A stretch of DNA of 64,000 bases, taken from assembly GCF_004526235.1 (NCBI RefSeq), contig NZ_CP038159.1:124001-188000 (forward strand), read 5' to 3'. Made by a program: the position numbers and the translations under genes. Within the stretch, counting starts at the first letter, position 1, and the number at the start of each line of letters is the position of its first letter. Shown in pieces: positions 46,652-55,214 of this stretch. The notes under the pieces were generated by a model. That model saw only the letters and a program-made list of their open reading frames with translations. It did not search any database and was not told the DNA's origin. The DNA is from Sphingobacterium sp. CZ-2 (GTDB lineage Bacteria; Bacteroidota; Bacteroidia; Sphingobacteriales; Sphingobacteriaceae).

Positions 46652-46757
46652 TGACGTGTTCAGTAACTACTATCTAGTAGTTAGTATTTAGACTGCTGCA
46701 TGCGTGCTACAGTGTCAATTTCAGACAGAACATAGAACAATATCTCATAAAGATCTT

Positions 46758-46867
<110 letters not shown>

Positions 46868-46878
46868 TTTTACAAAGG

Positions 46879-46916
46879 AGCCCCGTTATCGATAGATGAC
46901 GGGGCTTTCTGTTTTT
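46879..46916 (+). terminator. rRNA operon terminator
   Basis: AGCCCCGT (46879-46886) pairs with ACGGGGCT (46899-46906) around a 12-base loop, followed by TTCTGTTTTT. Confidence 0.85.
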
Positions 46917-46960
46917 ATGGGTTTCTTTGTGTGCGGGACTTCCGAGCCATTGCGGCCCAC

Positions 46961-47173
46961 GCGTCATTGGAGGCCTTGTGCGTCATTGGAGGCCTTTCGT
47001 TATTGCGAGGAACGCCCCGTCATTGCGAGGAACGAAGCAATCTTCCCGCATGTCATGCTGAGCGGAGTCGAAGCATCTACATGTGGTACCCGTACAGATC
47101 CTTCGACTGCGCTCAGGATGACATAAGGCGCCGCATATCCAAGGATTGCTTCCTCGTACCTCCTCGCAATGAC
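46961..47173. repeat. dispersed palindromic repeat, complete copy with extra short units
   Basis: Two CGTCATTGGAGGCC units (46961, 46981) come first, then the full palindrome from 47019: GTCATTGCGAGGAACGAAGC, ATGTCATGCTGAGCGGAGTC, and the inverted halves GATCCTTCGACTGCGCTCAG (47098-47117) and TCCTCGCAATGAC (47161-47173). It has the same design as the copy at 40803-40946. No gene lies between the rRNA terminator and 47272. Confidence 0.85.
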
Positions 47174-47190
47174 GGAGGGCGCCATAGGTC

Positions 47191-47240
47191 TAACTACTAA
47201 ATACTAAATACTAACTACTAAATACTAACTACTTAATACT
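47191..47240. repeat. AT-rich short tandem repeat (TAACTACTAAATACT units)
   Basis: TAACTACTAAATACTAAA, then TACTAACTACTAAATACTAA and CTACTTAATACTC: degenerate repeats of ACTAAAT/ACTA. The wording CTAACTACTAAATACT recurs at about 62709-62724. Confidence 0.7.
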
Positions 47241-47271
47241 CAAAGTAAGGAAATCAAAGATTTCCTTACCC

Positions 47272-47664
47272 TTACCCCTCTTCTTCTTCTTCATAAAAAT
47301 CTATCAGCGAAGCAACATAGGTCTCGTTCCAGCCTTCCACGATATCCTCATAATCTTCATCAGGGATATTCGTATGCTTAACCTCCAATGACGTTCCTTT
47401 TTTATGTTCATGTAGTTTGAAGGTCACGATAGATTCTTCCTCTTGTTCACCAAAATACCATTGTTGCACAATCTTACTATAAGGTTCCATTTCGAGGAAC
47501 TTTCCCTGGATGGCGCCATCCCACATGGAGAATTCACCACCTACTTGGGGGTCGATTTCAACAAGGTCTCCGGTCCATAGCCTGATCGTAATTTCGGTGG
47601 TCAATGCGCGGTATAAATCCTCCGGTGGAGCCGTGATGATATAATATTTTTTAAATTCTTTCAT
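47272..47664 (-). CDS. SRPBCC/AHSA1-domain protein
   Basis: A 130-residue single-domain protein of the START-like SRPBCC superfamily, AHSA1 branch. Landmarks: KKYYIITAPPEDLYRALTTE, a Gly-rich strand pair GGEFSMWDGAIQGKFLEMEP, and the C-terminal helix GWNETYVASLIDFYEEEEEG. Members bind hydrophobic ligands or partner proteins; no specific role is visible. It stands alone and is divergent from the RsmF-like gene, 60 bp away. Confidence 0.88.
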   Translation of the reverse strand: MKEFKKYYIITAPPEDLYRALTTEITIRLWTGDLVEIDPQVGGEFSMWDGAIQGKFLEMEPYSKIVQQWYFGEQEEESIVTFKLHEHKKGTSLEVKHTNIPDEDYEDIVEGWNETYVASLIDFYEEEEEG

Positions 47665-47724
47665 GTGATATAAAAAGGGATTTAGATAATTCCTGTAAAT
47701 TTACGGGAATTTATTAGCAATAGC

Positions 47725-49092
47725 ATGAGTAATTTACTTCCAAATGCCCTCGTAAGAAAATTAGGCTCCAACCCTTTGTTTGATGAAAAAGCATTCTTAG
47801 ATGCCCATGAACGAGGAGAAAAGCTTACTTCTATTCGGCTCAATCCTAACAAACCAACATCCTTAGACTTTGAAATGGCAGGAGAGGTGCCTTGGTGCGA
47901 GGAAGGTAAATATCTAAAGGAACGCCCTAAATTCACCCTTGATCCCTTGTTCCATGCGGGATGTTATTATGTGCAGGAAGCTTCTTCCATGTTCATAGCA
48001 CATATCATTGAAACCTTAAAATTAGGGGATAAGGCCATTAAGGCTTTGGATCTATGTGCTGCGCCTGGAGGGAAATCTACCTTATTAAATGCCTCCTTTA
48101 GTCCGGATAGCTTCTTAATCGCTAATGAAATCATCAAAACACGGGTGAACATCCTTCGCGATAATCTCATGCATTGGGGATTACCCAACACGGTGGTATC
48201 CAATAACGATCCCTCCTCTTTCCGCAGACTGCCAGGCTTCTTTGATTTCATCCTGGTCGATGCGCCATGTTCTGGCTCAGGCATGTTCCGAAAGGACGAA
48301 GATAGTATAGACGAATGGTCAGAAGCCAATGTGAAACTCTGTAGCGAGCGTCAGAAACGTATTTTAGCGGATGTGATGCCGAGTATTTCTACCGGAGGTA
48401 TATTGGTCTATTCGACCTGCTCTTACTCCGAGGAAGAGAACGAACAGATACTGGATTGGCTGCATGAAGAATATGAATTTGAAACGATCAGGATTCCATT
48501 GGAAGAAGCTTGGGGTGTAGAAGAAACGCTTTCATCCAAGCATCAGGCTTATGGCTACCGTTTCTACCCGCATAAGACAAAGGGAGAAGGTTTTTTTGTA
48601 GCTGTACTAAAGTTCAAAGGCATCCAACCGATGTTTTCCATGAAGAAGATAAAAATGGAGAAATCTCCACTTCCAAAGGAAGCATTGGTCAATTGGGTGG
48701 AAAATCCGAACGATTATGCTTCTTTTATCCATAATGAAAATGTTCATCTGTTTCCAAAATCTGTGGAAGCCTATGTAAAAGCAGCACAGCAGGTCCTATA
48801 CCTGAAGAATGCGGGAACCATGATCGGTAAATGGTTAGGCAAGGAACTTGTTCCATCCCATGATTTGGCCATGAGCGTATTGCAGGCAAAAGACATTTCA
48901 TCAGCTGAAATTGGATTAGCCGATGCGCAGAACTTTTTGAGGAAAGAACCCTTAGATCCGGCTTTGTTTCCTGCGGGGATGAAGGGCTGGTGCTTAGTGA
49001 AGTATAAAGGAATATCCTTAGGATGGGTAAAGGTATTAGGCAATCGGGTAAATAACTATTATCCCAAAGAAATCAGGATAGCTAATCTTTAA
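47725..49092 (+). CDS. RsmF/NOL1-NOP2-type RNA cytosine-C5 methyltransferase
   Basis: A 455-residue SAM-dependent rRNA (or tRNA) m5C methyltransferase. The SAM-binding motif ALDLCAAPGGKSTLL (about 108-122) is followed by the two catalytic cysteines, in VDAPCSGSGMF and LVYSTCSYS. The C-terminal 150 residues (from about 300) form the extra RNA-binding domain seen in RsmF and YebU. The N-terminal PUA-like part begins SNLLPNALVRKLGSNPLFDE. Target by family: C1407 of 16S rRNA, not proven here. It converges on coaBC with 16 bp between. Confidence 0.9.
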   Translation: MSNLLPNALVRKLGSNPLFDEKAFLDAHERGEKLTSIRLNPNKPTSLDFEMAGEVPWCEEGKYLKERPKFTLDPLFHAGCYYVQEASSMFIAHIIETLKLGDKAIKALDLCAAPGGKSTLLNASFSPDSFLIANEIIKTRVNILRDNLMHWGLPNTVVSNNDPSSFRRLPGFFDFILVDAPCSGSGMFRKDEDSIDEWSEANVKLCSERQKRILADVMPSISTGGILVYSTCSYSEEENEQILDWLHEEYEFETIRIPLEEAWGVEETLSSKHQAYGYRFYPHKTKGEGFFVAVLKFKGIQPMFSMKKIKMEKSPLPKEALVNWVENPNDYASFIHNENVHLFPKSVEAYVKAAQQVLYLKNAGTMIGKWLGKELVPSHDLAMSVLQAKDISSAEIGLADAQNFLRKEPLDPALFPAGMKGWCLVKYKGISLGWVKVLGNRVNNYYPKEIRIANL

Positions 49093-49108
49093 AAGAAAGG
49101 GGAAAGGC

Positions 49109-50320
49109 TTATTGATTGATCATAAGCTGATGCTCGATGATCAGCTTACAGATATCCACTGCAACCTCATCCTTTGATTTGAGCTCATAGTTGGATACAT
49201 GTAGATCACGATCAATAACAGTGATCTTGTTGGTATTGTGGGCAAATCCTGCACCTTTATCCTGCATGGAATTCAACACGATGAAATCCAAGTTCTTTCT
49301 GCCTAATTTATCCTTTGCGTTTTCCAATTCATTATTGGTTTCTAAGGCAAAGCCGACCAATGTTTGAGAGCTGGTTTTCTTAGCGCCTAGGCTCGCCAGA
49401 ATATCCGTAGTTTTCTTCAAGGAGATAGTAAAGTCTTCGGCTTTCTTCTTGATCTTCTGGTCTGCTACCTCAACTGGAGTATAATCAGCCACAGCCGCAC
49501 TCATCACAATGATATCTGCTGTAGAAAAGTTGGAGTCCATTGCCTCCAGCATTTGTTGCGCGGAAACCACGTCAATACGGTTTACATCTGAAGGCGTCGG
49601 TAAAGCGGTTGGACCACTTACCAAAGTGACTTCTGCACCCAGCTGTTGCAATTGTTTGGCAATCGCATAGCCCATCTTTCCGGACGAATGATTTCCGATA
49701 AAACGTACAGGGTCTATAGCTTCATAAGTAGGACCAGCGGATACTAAAGCTGTCTTTCCTTGTAAAGGTTTGTCTGAAGCCAGGTAGTCTTCTATAAAGG
49801 AAAATATATCCTCCGGTTCAGCCAATCTTCCCTCACCAACCAAACCACTGGCTAATTCGCCGGTTCCAGGAGGTACAATAGCATGTCCGAAGCTCTTCAA
49901 CAAGGAAATGTTATGTTGTACGGCAGGGTGTTTCCACATGTCCAAATCCATGGCAGGGGCAAAAGCAACAGGACCTTTAGCAGATAGATAAACCGCCAAT
50001 AGCAGGTTGTCACATAATCCCTGTGCACATTTGGCAATGGTATTTGCCGATGCAGGTGCGATAAGGATCAGATCAGCTTGCTCTGCAAGATGCACATGGT
50101 TATTCCATTCCCCTGTTTCTTGCTGATAATAATCGACCAGAACAGGATTGTTGGATAGAGTGGATAAAGTAAGTGGGGTAATGAACTGCGTCGCTTCTTC
50201 GGTCATGATCACCTGAACGGACGCATCAGCCTTGCGAAGTAACCTGACCAAGGTTGCAATTTTATAAGCGGCAATGCTGCCGCTTATACCAATTACAATA
50301 TTTTTGTCCTTTAGAGACAT
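49109..50320 (-). CDS. coaBC: bifunctional phosphopantothenoylcysteine decarboxylase/synthase
   Basis: A 403-residue CoaBC for coenzyme A synthesis. The N-terminal CoaC flavoprotein domain (1-180) has ISGSIAAYKIATLVR, the active-site His in WNNHVHLAEQADL, the APASANT motif and the substrate flap with MDLDMWKHPA. The CoaB domain (about 185-400) has SAGPTYEAIDPVRFIGNHSS, GKMGYAIAK and IKKKAEDF with the catalytic Lys. It lies 11 bp after the omega-type subunit gene; bamD, rpoZ and coaBC form one operon, as in related genomes. Confidence 0.95.
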   Translation of the reverse strand: MSLKDKNIVIGISGSIAAYKIATLVRLLRKADASVQVIMTEEATQFITPLTLSTLSNNPVLVDYYQQETGEWNNHVHLAEQADLILIAPASANTIAKCAQGLCDNLLLAVYLSAKGPVAFAPAMDLDMWKHPAVQHNISLLKSFGHAIVPPGTGELASGLVGEGRLAEPEDIFSFIEDYLASDKPLQGKTALVSAGPTYEAIDPVRFIGNHSSGKMGYAIAKQLQQLGAEVTLVSGPTALPTPSDVNRIDVVSAQQMLEAMDSNFSTADIIVMSAAVADYTPVEVADQKIKKKAEDFTISLKKTTDILASLGAKKTSSQTLVGFALETNNELENAKDKLGRKNLDFIVLNSMQDKGAGFAHNTNKITVIDRDLHVSNYELKSKDEVAVDICKLIIEHQLMINQ

Positions 50321-50331
50321 GCTTCTACAGC

Positions 50332-50658
50332 TTATTCTTGTTCTTTAGAAGGGTTTCTAAAGTAAACTTTATCATGTAAGAACTCATCGATCGCTACTAA
50401 CGTAGGTTTTGGCATACGCTCATAGTGTTTAGAAATCTCGATCTGTTCACGGTTTTCGAATACTTCTTCCAAGTTGTCATTGCTGCTCGCAAATTCCGAT
50501 AGCTTCTGATTTAACTCTTCTTTGATATCAACAGAAATCTGGTTTGCACGTTTGCTGATAATAACGATAGACTCGTAAAGGTTGTCCGTAGTGTTGTCTA
50601 ATTCTCTTAAGTCACGAGTAACTGTAGAGTTAGGAACATTATTTTTATTTTGGCTCAT
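50332..50658 (-). CDS. rpoZ: RNA polymerase omega-type (Rpb6) subunit
   Basis: A 108-residue Bacteroidota-type omega subunit (RNA_pol_Rpb6). It carries NLYESIVIISKRANQISVDI, equivalent to the conserved omega helix with RAxQ, and a C-terminal PKPTLVAIDEFLHDKVYF. It assists folding and assembly of the beta' subunit. It lies between bamD (33 bp upstream) and coaBC (11 bp downstream), the usual setting for this gene in the phylum. Confidence 0.9.
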   Translation of the reverse strand: MSQNKNNVPNSTVTRDLRELDNTTDNLYESIVIISKRANQISVDIKEELNQKLSEFASSNDNLEEVFENREQIEISKHYERMPKPTLVAIDEFLHDKVYFRNPSKEQE

Positions 50659-50691
50659 ATTAAAATGAATATATTGTACTAAATGATTTAC

Positions 50692-51603
50692 TTAATTTGT
50701 TTCTACCGGAACAGTTCCTGGAGTAGAAACACCTAATTCTTCTTCGCGTTTCTTTCTTGCTTTTGCATCCGCTTCCATCAATTTGATGGCTGAAGCAATC
50801 TTACGTTCCGCAGAAGCGCGTAGACCTTTAACTTCATTGCTGTACTTGCTTTCTGGGAAGTTCTCAGAAAACGTTTCATAGTAATCCAACATCTGGTTGA
50901 AACGTTCTTCCTGACGGTGAGGATAGCTGTTGTCTGCAAATAAGTATTGGGATTTTACCAATAGGTATTCGATCTCTTCAGCATGTTTTGTGTCTGGATA
51001 CTCCTTCAATACATTTTCCAGCGCAATCACTGCTGCTCTGTAATCATCAGGTAGGCCCATGTTGTAATACAGTTTAGCATTATCAAAGGCTTTTTTCTCC
51101 AATTTATCACGAAGGTTCTGGATAAGATCACCTGCTTCTTTCGCTTTTTCCGATTCCGGATAAAGGTTCACGAACAATTGTAACTGTTCGATAGCTTTGC
51201 GGGTATTGTCTTGATCGAGGTTAGAACGTGGAGATTCCAGGTAATAACAATATGCCGACATGAAACGAGCTTCTTCTGCTCTAGCACTGTGCGGGTAGTT
51301 GTCTGCAAATTGCTTGAAGTGGTATCTAGCCGAGATATAATCCTTCAACCGGTAACTCGCATAAGAAGTGTAGTAGTAAAGATCTTCAGCTTCTGCTGTA
51401 CCGCGATAACGTGCAACCAACTCCTCAAATAACGTCAAAGCTTTGGAATACTTACCTTTTTCGTAGTATTTCACCGCTTCCTGATATTTCATTTGTATGT
51501 TGTTGCTGGCACGTATTTTCTCGAATTTACTTTTACAGCTGCTGAAACCAGTTAACAAAAATACGCCGATAATTAGGCTAAATACATGATTCTTCAAAAA
51601 CAT
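50692..51603 (-). CDS. bamD: outer-membrane assembly lipoprotein BamD
   Basis: A 303-residue lipoprotein of the BAM complex, which inserts beta-barrel proteins. Signal peptide with lipobox GFSSC (Cys at about residue 23), then five TPR-like repeats (for example KYYEKGKYSKALTLFEELVA, YYYTSYASYRLKDYISARYH, KEYPDTKHAEEIEYLLVKSQ). The start is ATG 51603: it opens on the signal peptide, while a longer frame would begin upstream of the -7 box. That box (TATCTTTG, 51615-51608) is so close that the mRNA is probably leaderless. Confidence 0.92.
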   Translation of the reverse strand: MFLKNHVFSLIIGVFLLTGFSSCKSKFEKIRASNNIQMKYQEAVKYYEKGKYSKALTLFEELVARYRGTAEAEDLYYYTSYASYRLKDYISARYHFKQFADNYPHSARAEEARFMSAYCYYLESPRSNLDQDNTRKAIEQLQLFVNLYPESEKAKEAGDLIQNLRDKLEKKAFDNAKLYYNMGLPDDYRAAVIALENVLKEYPDTKHAEEIEYLLVKSQYLFADNSYPHRQEERFNQMLDYYETFSENFPESKYSNEVKGLRASAERKIASAIKLMEADAKARKKREEELGVSTPGTVPVETN

Positions 51604-51607
51604 CCTA

Positions 51608-51615
51608 CAAAGATA
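51608..51615 (-). promoter_or_regulatory. promoter of the bamD operon (-7 box TATCTTTG)
   Basis: TATCTTTG on the minus strand ends only 5 bases before the bamD ATG, with TTG about 20 bp upstream. The expected start of transcription is at or next to the A of the ATG. Confidence 0.6.
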
Positions 51616-51733
51616 CGTCAATTAATACTAATATTCAATTATATTTAACATGCGAAAATAGTTCATTTCCATTTAGCTAACCGCGTGAACCAGTGCATTT
51701 AACAATCTTTAACTATACATTTCGCCGACTGGA

Positions 51734-52678
51734 TTACAGGATATGCAAAAAGCTTGCAATCTCAGGAAGGACATGAACGCCTTCATGGGCAACAAGGAAG
51801 GTGTATTTCAAGGAGTTAGGAATGATCCCAAAATACTTTTTAAAAGCAGTGGTAAAGTGGGTGGAATGCTTGTATCCGGTCATCCGAGCTACATCCGAAA
51901 CCCGATATTTACCCATTAGGATAAGTTTTTTGGCATGTTCCATCTTCGCTTCCGTAATGTAGTTCATCACCGTTTTTCCATAATGCTGCTTAAAGTATTT
52001 TTTAAGATACTGTTCATTGGTGCCAACAGCTTTTGCCAATTCGGCAATACTATGGTTTTTGGAAAGGTCCTCATCGATCATCTTTTTGACCTGTTGGATC
52101 TTCTCAAAATGGCTTTTATTTACAATAAGTTCCTTGGATTCATTTTCTGCGTAAAGTCCTTCGACCTGATGGATGATGATCTCTAGCAATAGACTTTGGA
52201 TCTTTAACTGATTGAGGTAGGAATCTTCCTGATAGAGTTCAAAAATCTGCTGCAGGGATAGTTCGATCCTGGAATCAGCTTTGGTCAATAACCCTTTTTC
52301 AAATCGATCTCTGTTCTCCAAGTATTTGGTATGGAAGGCCGGTAATTTGTCACAGGGCACCAACATCATCAGGACCATATTATCGGGGCTTAGGCTCTTG
52401 AATTCCAAATGATCGCCCTTGTTCACATGCTTTAGGATGTTCTCACCGGCTTGTAATAGGTAATTTTCAGCTTGAATGGAATACGTGCAATTGGCGGAAT
52501 GGTCATGCACCAACAGGTTAAGATATCCTTCGATCGGAGAAATAAAAGCGAATCGTTGTCGCCCCTTCAGCACGGTAAAATACATGAAAGTCCCTAATTC
52601 AGACAAACTTTTGTCTGAAAATGGATTTCCCTGTGCGATAATTTCCGATTGTGAAGCTTTTTTTTCCGATTGCGTCAT
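51734..52678 (-). CDS. AraC-family transcriptional regulator
   Basis: A 314-residue regulator with an N-terminal sensor part of about 200 residues and a C-terminal double helix-turn-helix (about 205-300): SIAELAKAVGTNEQYLKKYF and RVSDVARMTGYKHSTHFTTAFKKYFG (in part: VSDVARMTGYKHST). It is divergent from the siderophore receptor gene, 90 bp away, and is likely to activate it, as PchR/YbtA-type AraC regulators do for siderophore receptors. The ligand is inference. Confidence 0.9.
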   Translation of the reverse strand: MTQSEKKASQSEIIAQGNPFSDKSLSELGTFMYFTVLKGRQRFAFISPIEGYLNLLVHDHSANCTYSIQAENYLLQAGENILKHVNKGDHLEFKSLSPDNMVLMMLVPCDKLPAFHTKYLENRDRFEKGLLTKADSRIELSLQQIFELYQEDSYLNQLKIQSLLLEIIIHQVEGLYAENESKELIVNKSHFEKIQQVKKMIDEDLSKNHSIAELAKAVGTNEQYLKKYFKQHYGKTVMNYITEAKMEHAKKLILMGKYRVSDVARMTGYKHSTHFTTAFKKYFGIIPNSLKYTFLVAHEGVHVLPEIASFLHIL

Positions 52679-52687
52679 TTTGCTATT

Positions 52688-52700
52688 TAGAATAATTCTA
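52688..52700. promoter_or_regulatory. palindrome over the receptor promoter
   Basis: TAGAATAATTCTA is a perfect palindrome around a central A. It overlaps the -7 box TACATTTG (52699-52706), so a bound repressor would block transcription of the siderophore locus. Together with the next palindrome it resembles DtxR/IdeR-type sites (TTTAGA...TCTAAA); assignment is inference. Confidence 0.5.
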
Positions 52701-52706
52701 CATTTG
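52699..52706 (+). promoter_or_regulatory. promoter of the siderophore locus (-7 box TACATTTG)
   Basis: TACATTTG fits TAnnTTTG, with TTTTG at 52679-52683 upstream. Transcription would start near 52711, about 58 bases before the receptor ATG. Confidence 0.6.
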
Positions 52707-52718
52707 CAGCGATATTTA

Positions 52719-52735
52719 TTTAGACTTGTTCTAAA
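52719..52735. promoter_or_regulatory. second palindrome, TTTAGA-N5-TCTAAA
   Basis: TTTAGACTTGTTCTAAA has perfect 6-bp arms and lies just downstream of the predicted start of transcription. It shares TTTAGA with the first palindrome 31 bp upstream. Confidence 0.55.
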
Positions 52736-52768
52736 GAGTGTTCAAATCTAAGATATTAATCGGATATA

Positions 52769-55192
52769 ATGAAACATTTTTACATCGCTGCTCTCTTTTT
52801 AATGATTACCGGTTCCTTGATGGGACAGACGTCCAACATTAAAGGTATTGTTCATCTGCTGGATGGAAAACCGGTAGCCAATGCGAGTGTAAAAGTGGAT
52901 GGAACAACGATCGGAACCGTCTCTAATGAAAAAGGGGAATACCTTTTGGAACAGGTGCCTTATGGAAACCAAACTATTTTGGTGACCTCCATCGAAGTAA
53001 AAGACAAAAGAGTTAGCCTAAAGGTAGAGAAGCCAAAATACGATCTGCATATCCACATCGACCCAAAAGGGGAAATCAGTCTTGATGAAATCCGAGTGGT
53101 GAGAAACACTGTAAAAAGGGAGATTGAAACCAAAGGTTTCGCGGTGAATGTGATCGAGACGAAGGAAGCGGCTGTCCGTAACATACAGACCAATGAATTA
53201 TTGGACAAAACAGTAGGGGTAAGGGTTCGTCAGAGTGGTGGCTTGGGATCGGAGGTACAATATAACCTGAATGGGATGACCGGCCGATCGGTGGGTATCT
53301 TTATCGATGGAATTGAGATCTCTACGTATGGATCTTCCTTCAATCTGAACAATATTCCGCCATCCATGATTGAGCGGATCGAAGTTTACAAAGGGGTTCT
53401 TCCGGCACACTTAACCGGAGATCTTTTGGGCGGAGCCATCAATATCGTGCTCAAAAAAGGTACTAACAGTAATAATTTATCGGCATCTGTTTCTTATGGT
53501 TCCTTCAATACGACCCAATCGGATATCAGTGCTTTATATAGACATGCCAAAACAGGTTTTACAACACGAGTTTCTGGAAGCTTCCTGAATTCGGATAACG
53601 ATTATGAAATCTGGGGCAAGTTTTCCAAATATATTCAGCCAGACGGGGTAGTACAAAGGTATTACCGTACGAAAAGATTTTTTGACGGGTACAGATCCAT
53701 TTCTGGAAGGTTCGAATTTGGATTTACCGATGTTAAATGGGCAGATACGTTCTTCTTGGGTTATAATGTGTCGGATTCCTACAAGGAGATCCAACATGGA
53801 CAGACCATGGGAACACCTTATTATGGAAGGACTTCGAATGCGAACGCCAATGTGTTGAGCTTGAACTATGTTAAAAAAGATCTACTAACGCCTGGTCTTG
53901 GTCTTTCGGTAAATGCAGTATATAGCTTTAGAAATACTTCCATTCAAGATACCGTTCCTTATGAATTCAATTGGGATGGTCAGATTCGTTTAGATCTGAA
54001 CGGCAATCCCATCAAGCATTCTTCGGGAGCACAACAGGGTAGTCCAACCTTGAACGACATCAAACGTCAAGTGGCAAACATCCGTTCAAATCTGAGTTAT
54101 GATGTTGTTTCGGGCCATAGGCTTTCGGTGAACCACGTATTCTATACCGTAGATCGGAAAGATTCGGATCGTTTATATCCAGTTGCCAATGTGGGATTGA
54201 ACCGCAAAAATGATCTGGCAAAAAATGTGGTATCCTTCAATTATGAAGCCCAAACGATCAACAATAAATTGATCACTAACCTTTTCTATAAGTTATACCA
54301 GCAATCTATTGGTAGCACTTCCTATACCGCTACGGTGAACAATGGCGAAACTACCTTTCAAGAAAATACGATGAAGGATAACCGGACCAACTCGGGTTAT
54401 GGGCTGGCAGGTTCTTACCGCATAAAACCGAATATCATCCTATTGGCATCTGCAGAACGCGCTGTCCGTATGCCGGTCGATTCGGAGACCTTTGGAAGCC
54501 CAGAAGATAATGTATTGTCCAATCCTAATATCCGACCAGAAATCAGCGATAACTACAATGCAGGTTTCCGATTGGGAACATTCGATTTCGACGACCATAA
54601 AGTTTCCTTAGCGACCAATGTTTTCTGGAGAAATGTGAAGGATAGGATCATGCCGGAGGCCAATGAGTTGATGAACAACCAGGAGATCGAAGTGACCAAA
54701 TTTGTGAATTTAGGAAAATCGCAATCCGTAGGTTTTGAGGGTGAGCTGTTCTATAACTACAAGAACAACCTGACCGTAGGTTTCAATTTCTCCAAATTCA
54801 ATTCCTTATACAAAGTGCAGTTTGACCCGAATTCGGGTAAACAATTGCCTTATTACAATACACAGATTCCTAATGAGCCTTTCTTTACGATGAATGGGAA
54901 TGTGCATTATCACCTGGATAACCTGATTCAAAAGAATTCCAAGTTGAACTTGTTCTATACAGTTGGTTATGTAGCACCATTCAGCACCGTTTGGTTTGAT
55001 TCGGATTGGTTCGTGACACCGACACAGGTATCCCAGAATCTTGGGCTGAGCTATGTGTTCCCTTCCAAAAAGATCATTGCCAGTTTAGATGTGAAGAACA
55101 TGTTCAATGCAGAGGTTTATGACAATTTTGGGGTGCAGAAACCAGGCAGGGGATTCTACCTAAAACTGAATTATTCCATTAATAAAATTTAA
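52769..55192 (+). CDS. TonB-dependent siderophore receptor, XusA-like
   Basis: An 807-residue outer-membrane receptor: signal peptide (1-19), carboxypeptidase-like domain (about 22-95), plug domain (about 110-225; RNIQTNELLDKTVGVRVRQS, SVGIFIDGIEISTYG, IERIEVYKGVLPAHL) and a 22-strand barrel ending RGFYLKLNYSINKI. The next two genes encode a DUF4374 lipoprotein and a PepSY membrane protein, which is the order of the xenosiderophore system XusABC of Bacteroides thetaiotaomicron. A divergent AraC gene and two palindromes over the promoter fit iron control. Confidence 0.9.
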   Translation: MKHFYIAALFLMITGSLMGQTSNIKGIVHLLDGKPVANASVKVDGTTIGTVSNEKGEYLLEQVPYGNQTILVTSIEVKDKRVSLKVEKPKYDLHIHIDPKGEISLDEIRVVRNTVKREIETKGFAVNVIETKEAAVRNIQTNELLDKTVGVRVRQSGGLGSEVQYNLNGMTGRSVGIFIDGIEISTYGSSFNLNNIPPSMIERIEVYKGVLPAHLTGDLLGGAINIVLKKGTNSNNLSASVSYGSFNTTQSDISALYRHAKTGFTTRVSGSFLNSDNDYEIWGKFSKYIQPDGVVQRYYRTKRFFDGYRSISGRFEFGFTDVKWADTFFLGYNVSDSYKEIQHGQTMGTPYYGRTSNANANVLSLNYVKKDLLTPGLGLSVNAVYSFRNTSIQDTVPYEFNWDGQIRLDLNGNPIKHSSGAQQGSPTLNDIKRQVANIRSNLSYDVVSGHRLSVNHVFYTVDRKDSDRLYPVANVGLNRKNDLAKNVVSFNYEAQTINNKLITNLFYKLYQQSIGSTSYTATVNNGETTFQENTMKDNRTNSGYGLAGSYRIKPNIILLASAERAVRMPVDSETFGSPEDNVLSNPNIRPEISDNYNAGFRLGTFDFDDHKVSLATNVFWRNVKDRIMPEANELMNNQEIEVTKFVNLGKSQSVGFEGELFYNYKNNLTVGFNFSKFNSLYKVQFDPNSGKQLPYYNTQIPNEPFFTMNGNVHYHLDNLIQKNSKLNLFYTVGYVAPFSTVWFDSDWFVTPTQVSQNLGLSYVFPSKKIIASLDVKNMFNAEVYDNFGVQKPGRGFYLKLNYSINKI

Positions 55193-55214
55193 GTATTACC
55201 ATATAATTATTACG

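Noticed and set aside
52769..55192. TonB-dependent receptor considered as SusC of a polysaccharide locus.
   Set aside because: No SusD follows; the DUF4374 and PepSY neighbours and the AraC regulator point to siderophore uptake.
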